Shown: positions 33,188 through 42,900, counted from the first letter of the stretch. The stretch: DNA of 64,000 nucleotides from Flavobacteriales bacterium (GCA_003150615.1 QALN01000004.1:62001-126000); one strand, 5' to 3'. The notes: generated by a model not told the origin, from the sequence alone. Program-made: numbers and translations.

Positions 33188-34903
33188 TCAGTTCTGTTTT
33201 TTCAGTTCCTTGGCCCAGGAGTCCTTCAGTCCCACTGTTCGGTTGAATACCATGTTTTCAGGCGTGGAGTCCTTATCGACGGTGAAGTAACCTATCCTTT
33301 GGAATTGCATGTGGTCTTCGGCGGAAAAACGTTTCACGCTGGGTTCCAGTTTACAGTTTTTAAGCACCGTGAGCGAATTCGGGTTCAGGAATTCCTTGAA
33401 ATCGCGGTCTTTGTGGCCGTCGGGGGCTTCGTCGTTGAACAAACGGTCGTACAGACGCACTTCGGCATCGACAGCGTCTTTTGCCGATACCCAGTGCAGC
33501 GTGCCTTTGACTTTGCGCGTAGATGCTTCGCTGCCGCTTCCGGATAGACTTTCAGGATCGTATGTGCAGTGTATTTCGGTTATGTTCCCGTCCTGGTCTT
33601 TTACCACGCTTTCGGCTTTTATTATGTACGCGCTTTTAAGTCGTACTTCCCCTCCGGGGCGCAGGCGGAAAAATTTCTTGGGCGCGTCTTCCATGAAGTC
33701 GTCGCGTTCTATGTACAGCTCGCGTGAGAACGGTACTTCACGGAATCCTGCTTCCGGGTCTTCGGGATTGTTCTCCGTGCGCAGCATTTCGGTTTTGCCG
33801 GCCGGGTAGTTGTCTATGATTACTTTTACCGGGTTCAGTACCGCCATGACTCGAGGGGCGATGCGGTTAAGGTGTTCGCGTACGCTGAATTCGAGCAGGG
33901 CCACGTCTATTATGTTCTCGCGGCGCGCCACTCCTATCGTTTCACAGAAACGGCGTATCGACTCCGGAGTATAGCCTCTTCGGCGCAGACCGGAAATGGT
34001 GGGCATGCGCGGGTCGTCCCATCCGTTTACGTAGTTCTCGTTTACCAGCTGGAGCAGTTTGCGTTTGCTCATAACGGTGTACGAGAGGTTTAGGCGGGCA
34101 AATTCGTACTGTCGCGGGCGCGGGCCGTTGCTGTATACCTGGTCGAGGAACCATTCGTATAACGGGCGGTGTACTTCGAATTCGAGTGTGCATACCGAAT
34201 GGGTTATACCTTCCAGATAATCAGACTGGCCGTGTGCGTAGTCGTACATGGGGTATATGCACCATTTGTCGCCGGTGCGGTGATGGTCCTTGTGTATTAT
34301 ACGGTACATGATAGGGTCGCGCATGTGCATGTTGGGCGAGGCCATGTCTATCTTGGCACGTAGCACGCATGAGCCGTCGGGGTATTCGCCGGCGCGCATT
34401 TTTTCAAATTCGGCGAGGTTTTCCTCGACGGAGCGGTTGCGGTACGGGCTTTCGATACCGGGGGCTGTGGGTTCGCCTTTCTGGCAGGCTATCTGTTCGC
34501 TGGTCTGGTGGTCGACGTATGCCTTGCCTTGTTTTATCAGGTACAGGGCCCAAAGGTACAGCTGTTCGAAATAATCCGACGTATAGCGTTCTTCTCCTTC
34601 CCAGCGGAAACCGAGCCATTCTACGTCGCGTTTTATCGAATCGACATATTCCTGGTCTTCTTTGGCCGGGTTGGTGTCGTCGAAACGCAGGTTGCACGGT
34701 GCGCCGTACTTTTTGGCCAGTCCGAAATTGAGGCAGATGCTTTTGGCATGTCCTATGTGCAGGTAACCGTTGGGCTCAGGCGGGAAGCGGGTGTGTACCG
34801 CTCCTGCGTTTTTGCCGTTTTTTATATCTTCTTCTATTATGGTTTCCAGAAAATTGAGCGAGGTTTGTTTCTCGCCTTCAGCCGTTGTTTTAGTTTCTTC
34901 CAT
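33188..34903 (-). CDS. glnS: Glutaminyl-tRNA synthetase
   Basis: A 571-residue class I synthetase charging tRNA-Gln directly. The HIGH motif is [14 protein letters not shown] (HIGH at 49-52) and the KMSKS-type loop is VMSKRKL. The C-terminal anticodon-binding beta-barrels run from [11 protein letters not shown] to the end. Direct Gln charging means Gln-tRNA amidation is not needed. Monocistronic, between repeat copies. Confidence 0.97.
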   Translation of the reverse strand: MEETKTTAEGEKQTSLNFLETIIEEDIKNGKNAGAVHTRFPPEPNGYLHIGHAKSICLNFGLAKKYGAPCNLRFDDTNPAKEDQEYVDSIKRDVEWLGFRWEGEERYTSDYFEQLYLWALYLIKQGKAYVDHQTSEQIACQKGEPTAPGIESPYRNRSVEENLAEFEKMRAGEYPDGSCVLRAKIDMASPNMHMRDPIMYRIIHKDHHRTGDKWCIYPMYDYAHGQSDYLEGITHSVCTLEFEVHRPLYEWFLDQVYSNGPRPRQYEFARLNLSYTVMSKRKLLQLVNENYVNGWDDPRMPTISGLRRRGYTPESIRRFCETIGVARRENIIDVALLEFSVREHLNRIAPRVMAVLNPVKVIIDNYPAGKTEMLRTENNPEDPEAGFREVPFSRELYIERDDFMEDAPKKFFRLRPGGEVRLKSAYIIKAESVVKDQDGNITEIHCTYDPESLSGSGSEASTRKVKGTLHWVSAKDAVDAEVRLYDRLFNDEAPDGHKDRDFKEFLNPNSLTVLKNCKLEPSVKRFSAEDHMQFQRIGYFTVDKDSTPENMVFNRTVGLKDSWAKELKKQN

Positions 34904-34989
34904 TATGAAATGATAATGTGTATTAGTTCCGCGAAATTACGGATTTTACCGGAATTTTTTCTGTTAAACGCTGTTTACTTCTGTGTCTA

Positions 34990-35037
34990 GCCTGTGAACA
35001 GATATTAATCATCAGCTGTTAATATCTGTTCGCAGGC
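34990..35037. repeat. Dispersed hairpin repeat, copy 4 (palindromic variant)
   Basis: GCCTGTGAACAGATATTAA pairs with TTAATATCTGTTCGCAGGC (one mismatch) around a 10-nt loop, ATCATCAGCTG-like. A 26-base core (TTAATCATCAGNTGTTAATATCTGTT) recurs at 57528-57553, tying it to the other copies. It lies in the 181-base gap between glnS and the transferase gene. Confidence 0.7.
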
Positions 35038-35084
35038 ATCAGTCGGTCGCTCACTATCCGGGACTGCCAGACCGGACGGATGCA

Positions 35085-36830
35085 TTATGGGTATGACAGG
35101 CCTTTTTCCCGGAACATTTCGATATCTTTTTCCTTAAGATGCAGACTGTCCAGAGGGACGGGAAGATTATGGTCGTTAAGGTAAAACCTTTTCAGCGGAA
35201 TGAAAGAGGTGTCGGCTACGGACAGGCATGGGTTGGCATAGGGGCTATTTATGCCGGCAACCGAGAGCATCGTGTGGAATACGTTCCGCGTGCTTACGGG
35301 TTTGTGGCTGTTGTTTTCGGCGGCGGCTGTTTTTTCGGGCCACAACTGCCTGTACGATGGAGAAAACCACCAAAGGTAGGGTATGTGTATCTGGTAGTAT
35401 GTGGGTATGGGCGAGGCGTGCAGGAAACGACGGCGGGAGTCGTCAAGCAGGTCTTCGCCGTGGTCGGAACAATAGAACAGTGCGGATGGCAGGTTCCTTT
35501 CCTCCAGTACGGAAATGAGACCTGAGAGGAAACCGTCGGTGTAGCGTATCGAGTTGTCGTATGCGTTTATCAGTTTTTCGCGTTCGCGGTACGATACTAC
35601 TTTCACATCATCTGGTTTGTAGTAGGAACCGGATGCAGGATAGCGTTCATTGTAGTTGAAATGGGAACCGTGGCTGTGAAGCACTACGAGCAGTTTTTTA
35701 TCGCCCCGGTCTATTATCCTGGCCAAGGAGTCGACCATTACCATGTCGTATGCCGCATGTCCGCCGATTACCAGGTTGGTGTAATTGTCCGCTTCACGGG
35801 CGAAATAATCGATGAACGAGCGGTTCGGCTCTTGGTTGGATATGAATACCGTGCTGAATCCGGCTTCCCTGAAGGCGGTAAGGATGCCTTTTCGGGCATA
35901 TATGTCGGAAAAATTTTCCGCCGATATGTCCGAGAGTATCATCGGTACGCTTTTGTGCGTAGTGTTGGACTGGGTAAGCGCATCGTAAAACGTTACCAGG
36001 CCTTCGGTTTTCCTTAGCATCGGGGTGGTGTTGCGGTAATATCCGTACAGCCCCAAATTAGTGGCGCGGGCCGTTTCGCCCACTACCATGACATATACTT
36101 CGCGCAAGGTGTCGGGGCGTTCGGATACGGCCGAAAACGTAAATCCGGCCGATGTTTGAGGGTATTTGACGCTTTTTTCCCAGCTTTTAAAGGCGAAGCC
36201 CATGTTGTAGAATATGTTGGCTGGGAATATGTCGTCCGTTATCCTGAATTTACCGCTGAGACAGAATGGCAGGGAAAGGGCAAAGACGATGGCTGCGCTG
36301 CGCAGGGTTTTCAGCCTGAAAGATGCCGGTAGTTTTTCCTTCAGCCTTGCGGAATATACTCCGATGGCGAGCGTGGGTATGTAAAGCACGCATACGCCGA
36401 TTATGGCTGGCATGAGTTTGCCGAGCAGTTCGCCTACTTCGCCGGAGTTGGTGGTGAACAGGTTGAGGAACATGTCCGAGGCTATTATCGAACGGCCGAA
36501 AAGGTACAGCAATACCAGCTGGAACGCGCCGAGTATGAACATGGGGAACAATATCCATGCACTCCATCCTGGTTTGCGGCACATGCACATCAGGGCCATG
36601 TAAAATGCGGCTGGCATTAGCAGAAACGGGACTCTTGTCCATGCGGACATGTCCTCGGTGAAGAAAAGGAATACGTTCGGGATCATAAGTACCGATACGA
36701 ACAGCCAGTAAAGGTGTTTTTGGGACGAGGCCCAATGTCTTGTCCTGTAAAAAAAGTTATCTGTCCCCATGTTTGCCTTACGGTCCGGATTTCGCTGCCC
36801 GGAGCCTGTATTTTCTTTAGAAAGCTTCAT
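35085..36830 (-). CDS. Phosphoethanolamine transferase-like sulfatase-family protein
   Basis: A 581-residue EptA-like membrane enzyme. About five N-terminal helices (40-190) precede a periplasmic alkaline-phosphatase-fold domain with MVVGETARATNLGLYGY (metal Glu at 251), the nucleophile Thr in SNTTHKSVPM near 290 and the DHGE metal motif near the end. EptA-type enzymes decorate lipid A with phosphoethanolamine, which reduces binding of cationic peptides. Starts at 36830 (used) and 36770 (MGTDNFF) are possible; the first overlaps the upstream gene's stop by 14 bases. Confidence 0.85.
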   Translation of the reverse strand: MKLSKENTGSGQRNPDRKANMGTDNFFYRTRHWASSQKHLYWLFVSVLMIPNVFLFFTEDMSAWTRVPFLLMPAAFYMALMCMCRKPGWSAWILFPMFILGAFQLVLLYLFGRSIIASDMFLNLFTTNSGEVGELLGKLMPAIIGVCVLYIPTLAIGVYSARLKEKLPASFRLKTLRSAAIVFALSLPFCLSGKFRITDDIFPANIFYNMGFAFKSWEKSVKYPQTSAGFTFSAVSERPDTLREVYVMVVGETARATNLGLYGYYRNTTPMLRKTEGLVTFYDALTQSNTTHKSVPMILSDISAENFSDIYARKGILTAFREAGFSTVFISNQEPNRSFIDYFAREADNYTNLVIGGHAAYDMVMVDSLARIIDRGDKKLLVVLHSHGSHFNYNERYPASGSYYKPDDVKVVSYREREKLINAYDNSIRYTDGFLSGLISVLEERNLPSALFYCSDHGEDLLDDSRRRFLHASPIPTYYQIHIPYLWWFSPSYRQLWPEKTAAAENNSHKPVSTRNVFHTMLSVAGINSPYANPCLSVADTSFIPLKRFYLNDHNLPVPLDSLHLKEKDIEMFREKGLSYP

Positions 36831-37995
36831 TTATGTTGAATATGAACCCGTGCTGTCCCTGTCCGAATCCGTAGTCCAGTCGCACGTTAACCCTTTTTTT
36901 GAATTCCCAACGGTAACCTATGCCGAAATTCGGCAGGGTACGGGAAAATTTGAAATTGTCGAAATCGCGGAATACGTTCCCGGCTCCGGCCCATACCACG
37001 ACGCCGTTGCGCCGCCATACGTTCTGGCGCAGCTCGACCTGCGCTTCCACGAGGTTTTCATCGCGGTAGCGTCCTTCGTAATAGCCTCGCATGCGGTAAG
37101 ATCCGCCGAGATTGGCCATCATGGTCCAGGGCACGTCGCCGTAGTTGAGCTGCGAGTGGCAGTCGACGGCTATCACGCCTCCTTTCCATACTTTTTTGTA
37201 CCAGTCGAATACCACATCGGTGCGTATGAAGTCGTATTTGTTCATGAATGCCGGGAAAAACTTCTGTTCGAGGCGAAGGTATATGCCTTTGTACGGGGCG
37301 GTGATCACATCGCGCGAGTCGTACACCATGACGGCGCCTATGCCTGCGCTGACGGTGAGGCGTTCCATGCCTTCGATGAGTTCCAGGCGGTTGAAGTCTT
37401 TGCCTTCGACGTAATCGAAACTCATGTGCGGGCCGACGTAAAAGTCCCGTGCGGCGCGGATAAGAAACTCCGTTTTCACCTGATACTGCATCCGCTTATA
37501 CTCGCTGGAGTTGGCGTCGTTTTTGCCGTTTTCGTAGCCTATGCCCCAGAATTCGCTCGGAAAGGAAAAGAAGTACAGGTTGTAGTTGAGCCTGTATTTG
37601 TCCTTGGGGAATATGTTGTTGCCGCGCACTCCGAGAAGGTAGAACCCGGTGGTGGATATGTCGCCGTATATCGAAACGTTCGAGGGTGTTATCAGCGAGT
37701 CGGCCTGGTCCATACGGTATAGTCCCGCAGCTACCAGTCCAAGCCCCAGTTTGGTATCGTCGGAATAATGCGGGCCGCCGATGATGCTGAAGTCGAATTT
37801 TTTTTGTTTGGTGTTCTTGTTGGCGTCGGCGAAATAGTCGACTACTTTTCTGAAAAAGCCTTTCTTTACAGTGTCGGCGGCCGTGGTATCTGTTTTCTCG
37901 GATTTTTTGTCGTCCGCAGTTTCCAAAACGCCTCCATACATGAAAACGGAGGACGACAGCAAAACCGCAAGTACGATATATTTGGTCCCTGGCAT
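36817..37995 (-). CDS. BamA/TamA-like outer-membrane beta-barrel protein
   Basis: A 392-residue outer-membrane protein with a signal peptide (VLAVLLSSSVFMYGG) and a Lys/Asp linker. A barrel follows that ends in Phe, with the surface-antigen-like GGSYRMRGYYEGRYRD (a VRGF/RMRG-type lid-lock motif). No POTRA repeats are long enough to be evident, so it is a short Omp85-like barrel. It is translated just ahead of the transferase gene (14-base overlap), so both may modify the outer membrane together. Confidence 0.8.
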   Translation of the reverse strand: MPGTKYIVLAVLLSSSVFMYGGVLETADDKKSEKTDTTAADTVKKGFFRKVVDYFADANKNTKQKKFDFSIIGGPHYSDDTKLGLGLVAAGLYRMDQADSLITPSNVSIYGDISTTGFYLLGVRGNNIFPKDKYRLNYNLYFFSFPSEFWGIGYENGKNDANSSEYKRMQYQVKTEFLIRAARDFYVGPHMSFDYVEGKDFNRLELIEGMERLTVSAGIGAVMVYDSRDVITAPYKGIYLRLEQKFFPAFMNKYDFIRTDVVFDWYKKVWKGGVIAVDCHSQLNYGDVPWTMMANLGGSYRMRGYYEGRYRDENLVEAQVELRQNVWRRNGVVVWAGAGNVFRDFDNFKFSRTLPNFGIGYRWEFKKRVNVRLDYGFGQGQHGFIFNINEAF

Positions 37996-38028
37996 GTATT
38001 TTAACCTGTGTTTAGTTTTTTAGTTATG

Positions 38029-38057
38029 CAAATGTAAAGTAAAAATAGCTACTCAAA
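38029..38057 (-). promoter_or_regulatory. Promoter of the BamA-like gene
   Basis: Minus strand TTTG (38054-38057), 17 bases, then TACATTTG (38029-38036). The spacing is a little short of the 19-21 consensus. It starts transcription ~40 bases before the gene. Confidence 0.55.
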
Positions 38058-38167
38058 ATATTAAATTACATACAATTATTGCTGTTTTTCTGTCCTTTTT
38101 GCGAACATTTGCGCTTCCGGGGATGTCTGCCTGAGGTTCCCGCCGCGGGCAGGATTGCGATTATTGT

Positions 38168-38198
38168 TTTGGGCCGATGTGTTTTTTTCTTATTTTTG
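38168..38198 (+). promoter_or_regulatory. Consensus promoter of menC
   Basis: TTTG (38168-38171), 19 bases, TATTTTTG (38191-38198). The predicted start is ~38205, some 20 bases before the ATG. Confidence 0.75.
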
Positions 38199-38225
38199 TT
38201 ATCCCGGTAGCCTCCTTGTCCGGGT

Positions 38226-39338
38226 ATGATAATGAAAACTACCGAAGCTCGGAAAATAAGATACGTTTTATCGTTCAGGGAACCTGCAGGGACATCGCGC
38301 GGGGTGTTGACCGAGAGGCCGACGTGGTTTCTGGAACTTTCGCGCGCAGGAGTAGGCGCTGTAGGCGAGTGTGCCGTTTTTCCTGGATTGTCGTGCGACG
38401 ATGTGCCGGATTATGCCGATGTGCTCGAGGACCTTTGCCTCAGGATAAACGGCGGGCAGGATGTGAAACCTGAGGAATACGTTGCGTATCCTTCAATACG
38501 TTTCGGACTGGAAACGGCTATCCTGCGTCTTGATGCAGCGGAAAAAGGTTCCGAAATGCTCTCTTCGGACTTTACGGACGGAAAAGATTCGGTGCCGGTG
38601 AACGGTCTGGTGTGGATGGGAACGCTGGAGCGGATGATGTCCCGCATAAAGGAAAAGGTGGATGCGGGTTATGCTTGTATCAAGATAAAGATAGGCGCTA
38701 TAAATTTCGATGACGAATTGTCGATGCTCGCTTATATAAGACGCGAGTTTACTGAAAAAGACCTCGAATTGAGGGTGGATGCCAACGGCGCTTTTTCTCC
38801 TTCGGATGCGCTGGAAAGGCTTAAACGTTTGTCTGAGTTTTCCCTGCATTCGATAGAACAGCCGCTTCGCGCAGGGCAGAGGGAGGAAACGGCGCGATTG
38901 TGTGCGCTCTCGCCTGTTCCTGTAGCTTTGGACGAGGAACTGATAGGCGTGAACCGTCCGCAGGAAAAGAAAAAGTTGATTGAAGATATACGTCCGCAAT
39001 ATATTGTCCTCAAACTGTCGCTTACGGGAGGCTATGCCGCGTCGAAGGAGTGGATGGACGTGGCCGGAGAGGCGGGCGCCGGGTACTGGGTTACTTCGGC
39101 GTTGGAGAGCAATGTGGGGCTGGATGCAATAGCCAGGTTCGCATACATGCACAATACGGGCATCGCTCAGGGATTGGGCACGGGCGGGCTTTATACGAAC
39201 AATGTGCCTTACCCGTTCGCCATAAGGGGAGGGCGTTTCAGCATGACGGGTAAGGTTCCCGGAGCGGATAGTGTGGCCGGATTTTTAAGCGGCGGGAATA
39301 CGCCGCCTGTCAAACAGGATTTTTATCATGGAAAATAA
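38226..39338 (+). CDS. menC: o-Succinylbenzoate synthase / muconate-cycloisomerase-type enolase
   Basis: A 370-residue enolase-superfamily enzyme. KIK at 153-155 (catalytic Lys), Asp185 of DANGAF, Glu211 of EQPL, Asp236-Glu237 of LDEEL and Lys263 of LKLSLTGG follow the superfamily ligand order. The end of the barrel reads WVTSALESNVGLDAIA, the block seen in Bacteroidota OSBS, which dehydrates SHCHC in menaquinone synthesis. L-Ala-D/L-Glu epimerase is a close relative and is the main alternative. Start ATGATAATG offers two close ATGs; the first is used. No other men genes lie nearby. Confidence 0.82.
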   Translation: MIMKTTEARKIRYVLSFREPAGTSRGVLTERPTWFLELSRAGVGAVGECAVFPGLSCDDVPDYADVLEDLCLRINGGQDVKPEEYVAYPSIRFGLETAILRLDAAEKGSEMLSSDFTDGKDSVPVNGLVWMGTLERMMSRIKEKVDAGYACIKIKIGAINFDDELSMLAYIRREFTEKDLELRVDANGAFSPSDALERLKRLSEFSLHSIEQPLRAGQREETARLCALSPVPVALDEELIGVNRPQEKKKLIEDIRPQYIVLKLSLTGGYAASKEWMDVAGEAGAGYWVTSALESNVGLDAIARFAYMHNTGIAQGLGTGGLYTNNVPYPFAIRGGRFSMTGKVPGADSVAGFLSGGNTPPVKQDFYHGK

Positions 39339-40338
39339 GAAAAAAATATCGGTAGTAATACCCGTTTACAACCGTCCGGAGGAGATAGACGAGCTTCTGG
39401 ACAGTATGACACGCCAGGATACGAAGCCCGATTGGGAGGTTGTGGTGGTGGAGGACGGGTCACAGGTTACTTCCGAACAGGTATGCGGTAAATATGCGGA
39501 CAGATTGGATATAAAGTACCTGTCGAAGCCGAATTCCGGGCCCGGCGCTTCGCGCAATTTCGGTATGGAACGCGCTTCGGGCGATTATTTCGTCATTCTG
39601 GATTCGGATTGCCTGTTGCCGGAGCGGTATTTTTCCACCCTTGATAGAATTGTCAATTCGGAAAATGCTCCTGATGCTTTCGGAGGGCCTGACAGGGCTC
39701 ATGAATCGTTTTCTGATATACAAAAGGCGATAAACTATGCCATGACATCGTTTTTTACTACCGGCGGACTGCGCGGTGGGACGAAGGCCAATATGAGCGG
39801 ACGGCGTCAGTTGAGGAGCTACAACATGGTTATTTCGTCCAAAGCGTTCAGTACGGCAGGCGGTTTTGCACACCAGAGGGTGGGGGAAGACATAGAATAT
39901 ACCCTGCGGCTGTGGAAAAACGACCTGACCACCGGGTGGTACGACGATCTTTTCGTGTATCACAAGAGGCGGGCTACGCTCGGCGGTTTTTTCCGTCAGG
40001 TGACATCGTTCGGCATGGCGCGTCCGGTACTGAACAGGATGTTTCCGGGTACGGCCAAGCTGACGTACATGTTCCCTTCGTTTTTTCTGGCATTTATGGC
40101 AATATCTGTTCTGGCGGGTATTTTTATGCCGGGGCTGATGGCTCCTCTGCTGCTTTATCTGATGGTGATACTTATCTCGTCGTGGTACGTGAACAGGAGT
40201 CTTAACGTTGCGTTGTTGTCGGTTGCCGCCACGGTGGTGCAGTTTACCGGTTACGGATGGGGGTTCATATATTCGAGTTGCCGGCTGTTGTATTACGACG
40301 ATGTTGCCAAGGCTTTCCCCTATATGTTCAAACGCTAA
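39328..40338 (+). CDS. Family 2 glycosyltransferase
   Basis: A 336-residue GT2 enzyme. The GT-A fold starts KISVVIPVYNRPEEIDELLDSM, with the DXD-like ILDSDC metal site (Asp around 88-91) and the acceptor-side GEDIEYTLRLWK motif. Two or three helices in the last 100 residues anchor it to the membrane. It overlaps the menC end by 11 bases, so it is coupled to it, although no functional link is evident. Acceptor unknown. Confidence 0.88.
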   Translation: MENKKKISVVIPVYNRPEEIDELLDSMTRQDTKPDWEVVVVEDGSQVTSEQVCGKYADRLDIKYLSKPNSGPGASRNFGMERASGDYFVILDSDCLLPERYFSTLDRIVNSENAPDAFGGPDRAHESFSDIQKAINYAMTSFFTTGGLRGGTKANMSGRRQLRSYNMVISSKAFSTAGGFAHQRVGEDIEYTLRLWKNDLTTGWYDDLFVYHKRRATLGGFFRQVTSFGMARPVLNRMFPGTAKLTYMFPSFFLAFMAISVLAGIFMPGLMAPLLLYLMVILISSWYVNRSLNVALLSVAATVVQFTGYGWGFIYSSCRLLYYDDVAKAFPYMFKR

Positions 40339-40400
40339 GAGTGCAGGGCAGTACCCTAATTTTATCTTTATTTATCGCTTTTTTTACCTAAATACCAGAC

Positions 40401-41078
40401 ATGAAATATATTATATGGTTCTTTATACTTTTTTCGCCGTTTTTTTCATCGGCACAGGTGAAAAATTCCCTGTGGGTAGAGTATTATCCGGATATAAACC
40501 TGAATGGCGGGAAATGGAAACTGTCGCCGGAGGTGAGCTACCGTTCGGATGATTTCAGCGGGGCTCATACGGTTTATTTCCGGCCGCAGGCCACTTATAA
40601 GATAAACAATACGTTTTCGGTTACAGGTGCGCTGGCGTATTTCGTTTCGTGGGACGACTTCGCGGTGAACGAACGTGAGTTTTCGGCTTACCAGGCGGTA
40701 ACGGCGAAGAGTCCTTCGTTGGGGAGATTCTCGATGGCACTGAGGGCCCGTTTCGAGCAGATGTTCGTAAAGGCGGAACCGGAAACGTCGTATAATTTCG
40801 GATTCAGGATGCGGTTTATGCCTTCGGTAACGTATTTGCTGCCTGTGATGGAAGAAAAGGGACTGGCATTGACGGCTTTTATGGAAACATTTACGTTCCC
40901 TTCGGCTTCGCACAGGGACTATTATGACAACGGGGTGAGTTTCGGTGGCAAGTTTTCTTTTTCGCCGGTGGAAAAACTGAAGATAGAACTCGAATATCAT
41001 CGTTATATAGCGCATAAGGAAATCGGCGATGCCAACTCCAACCGTTTCCGCATAATGATACGCCACAGCATATTGTGA
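40401..41078 (+). CDS. DUF2490 family outer-membrane protein
   Basis: A 225-residue exported protein with a signal peptide (MKYIIWFFILFSPFFSSAQ, cleavage before VKNS). It opens with the DUF2490 pattern NSLWVEYYPDINLNGGKWKL and continues with beta-strand hairpins to an Arg/Phe-rich end (RFRIMIRHSIL). Bacteroidota DUF2490 proteins are predicted small barrels; function unknown. It lies 62 bases after the glycosyltransferase gene and may share its transcript. Confidence 0.85.
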   Translation: MKYIIWFFILFSPFFSSAQVKNSLWVEYYPDINLNGGKWKLSPEVSYRSDDFSGAHTVYFRPQATYKINNTFSVTGALAYFVSWDDFAVNEREFSAYQAVTAKSPSLGRFSMALRARFEQMFVKAEPETSYNFGFRMRFMPSVTYLLPVMEEKGLALTAFMETFTFPSASHRDYYDNGVSFGGKFSFSPVEKLKIELEYHRYIAHKEIGDANSNRFRIMIRHSIL

Positions 41079-41102
41079 TTAAGCGTATAGTCTGTCTGTA
41101 TA

Positions 41103-41138
41103 AAAAATCGGCGGGATTTTTGGTCCCGCCGATTTTTT
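41103..41138. terminator. Bidirectional terminator between convergent genes
   Basis: AAAATCGGCGGGA / TCCCGCCGATTTT with a 7-nt loop, and T runs on both strands. It serves the DUF2490 gene and the SMR gene. Confidence 0.9.
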
Positions 41139-41154
41139 TACGGTTATGTGACGT

Positions 41155-41478
41155 TTATGATGCGACTTTTATGCCGATTATACCCGCTATTACCAAAAAT
41201 GCGGAAAAAATCCTCAGGAAACTCACAGGGTCGTCGAAGAATAATATCCCTATCGCCAGCGTGCCTACTGCGCCTATTCCCGTCCATACGAGGTAGGCGG
41301 TGCCTATCGGTATCGAACGCTGCGCCTCGTAGAGGAAAAAACCGCTCAGCCCCATTGAAACCACAGCAACGCCTATCCATAGGAGCCGGTGCGGAAGCAT
41401 TTGTGCCAGTTTGAAGCCAAGAGGCCAGCCTATCTCGAACACGCCGCCGAGTATCAGGTATAACCATGCCGTTTTCAT
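41155..41478 (-). CDS. gdx: SMR exporter, SugE/Gdx type (guanidinium)
   Basis: A 107-residue four-helix small multidrug resistance protein. The conserved Glu in GVFEIGWPLGFKL (Glu14-15 region) is the proton/cation site; IPIGTAYLVWTGIGAVGTL is the SMR block, and the Gly-rich spacing is that of the SugE/Gdx branch rather than EmrE/QacC. Gdx proteins export guanidinium. A single gene, not a paired heterodimer. No guanidine riboswitch core was confirmed upstream. Confidence 0.85.
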   Translation of the reverse strand: MKTAWLYLILGGVFEIGWPLGFKLAQMLPHRLLWIGVAVVSMGLSGFFLYEAQRSIPIGTAYLVWTGIGAVGTLAIGILFFDDPVSFLRIFSAFLVIAGIIGIKVAS

Positions 41479-41520
41479 AATATTCGTGTAATTTAAAGGT
41501 TTATAGAGGGTAAGTTAAGA

Positions 41521-41573
41521 AAGGCCCCGTCTTTTTTTACAGGAAGTCCTGCGGGAAAGAAATACGGGGCCTT
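41521..41573 (-). terminator. Structured element between pncB and the SMR gene
   Basis: AAGGCCCCGT (41521-41530) pairs with ACGGGGCCTT (41564-41573); the 33-base interior carries a second short hairpin, CAGGA/TCCTG at 41540-41551. It lies 7 bases past the pncB stop and 43 before the SMR start, both on the minus strand. The simplest reading is the pncB terminator. The wide interior is unusual, so regulation of the exporter is possible. Confidence 0.6.
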
Positions 41574-41579
41574 AAATCA

Positions 41580-42758
41580 TCATATGCCGAGTATGGATTT
41601 GGCAAGGAATATGGCGTGCGGGTCGCCGGTGTATTTGCCTTCGGAGTCGGACAGTTTGACTGTCGGCGTCCACGAGGTGCCTTCGGTGAACACGTCGCTC
41701 ATTTTTATCACCATGTTTAGCGGTTCCAGCCCCACGTCGTTGGTAAAGTTAGTCCCTATGCCGAACGACATGCCTATTTTACCCCGGCAGTACTGCGCTA
41801 TCGTGCGCACCAGATCAGGGGTGAGGGTGTCGGAAAATATTATCGTTTTCGATAACGGGTCTATGTTGTAGCGGCGGTAGTGGGCTATCATCTTGTCGGC
41901 GAAAACGAGCGGATCGCCGCTGTCATGGCGTACCCCGTCGAAGAGTTTGGCGAATTTTTTATCGAACGAATGTATGAATACGTCTGTTGTGAACGTGTCG
42001 GAAAGAGCTATGCCGAGGTCGCCGCGATATACGTTGACCCAGTTGTCCAGCCCTACGCGGTTGGCCATTTTGTATCCGAAATATGCGGCGTGGAACATGA
42101 ACCACTCGTGTGCGTGAGTGCCTATGGGTATTACGTTGTAGTCCATTGCCAGGCGCACGTTCGATGTGCCTATGTAGTTGGCGCCTCCGTATTTCTGGAG
42201 CGTTTCGACCACCATTTCCTGTACGCGGTAGCTGTGGCGGCGGCGTGAGCCGAATTCGGCTATTTTTATATCGAGCGCTTTGTACGCTTCCATTTTGTGG
42301 CGGGTTATGTCCTTTACTTTGTCGTCGTCCACGCGTTTCTGGGCTGTCAGCATGTAGTAAAGTTCCGATATGAGCGACATCAGAGGCACTTCCCATAGTA
42401 TGGTGCGGTACCAGTAGCCTTCTATCATGATACTGAGGTCGCATCCTTCCTGTTCGATGTGGACTTCGGAAGGGTCGAAGGTGTATCCGCTGAGAAAATC
42501 CAGATAAACCGGGTCGAGGTATGGGCATTTGCGGGCGAAATAGGCTTTTTCTTCCGGTTGCATACGAAGCGAAGCCATCATTTCTACCTGCCGGCGAAGG
42601 GCTTCGGCAAATCCGGGAGGGAATTTGTGTCCTCCGCGGTTGACAAAACGGTAACGCACGCGTGCCTTGGGGAAAAGTTTGGACACGGCGTTCTGCATCG
42701 TGAATTTGTAAAAATCGTTGTCCAACAGCGATTTTATTATCGGTTCCTTGTTTTCCAT
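41580..42758 (-). CDS. pncB: Nicotinate phosphoribosyltransferase
   Basis: A 392-residue enzyme of NAD salvage that makes nicotinate mononucleotide from nicotinate, PRPP and ATP. Family stretches: LLDNDFYKFTMQNAVSKLFP at the start, IPIGTHAHEWFMFHAAYFG with the His that is autophosphorylated, FDGVRHDSGDP and IIFSDTLTPDLV. Length is normal. Monocistronic. Confidence 0.95.
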   Translation of the reverse strand: MENKEPIIKSLLDNDFYKFTMQNAVSKLFPKARVRYRFVNRGGHKFPPGFAEALRRQVEMMASLRMQPEEKAYFARKCPYLDPVYLDFLSGYTFDPSEVHIEQEGCDLSIMIEGYWYRTILWEVPLMSLISELYYMLTAQKRVDDDKVKDITRHKMEAYKALDIKIAEFGSRRRHSYRVQEMVVETLQKYGGANYIGTSNVRLAMDYNVIPIGTHAHEWFMFHAAYFGYKMANRVGLDNWVNVYRGDLGIALSDTFTTDVFIHSFDKKFAKLFDGVRHDSGDPLVFADKMIAHYRRYNIDPLSKTIIFSDTLTPDLVRTIAQYCRGKIGMSFGIGTNFTNDVGLEPLNMVIKMSDVFTEGTSWTPTVKLSDSEGKYTGDPHAIFLAKSILGI

Positions 42759-42860
42759 TTCCTAATGTTTTTAAAGAGGTGCAATTTAATAAAACATAAC
42801 GACAATGACTATCCATACGCCTGTTTTGTTTCGGCAAAAACGTCCGGCGGCAATCGGTAA

Positions 42861-42900
42861 AACGCCTGTGGCGGGGAATATGTTCCCCGCCACAGGCGTT
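42861..42900 (-). terminator. Terminator of the OPT transporter gene
   Basis: AACGCCTGTGGCGGGGAA is followed by a 4-nt loop and its perfect complement (18-bp stem). A T run follows on the minus strand. It lies 20 bases after the transporter stop. Confidence 0.92.
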
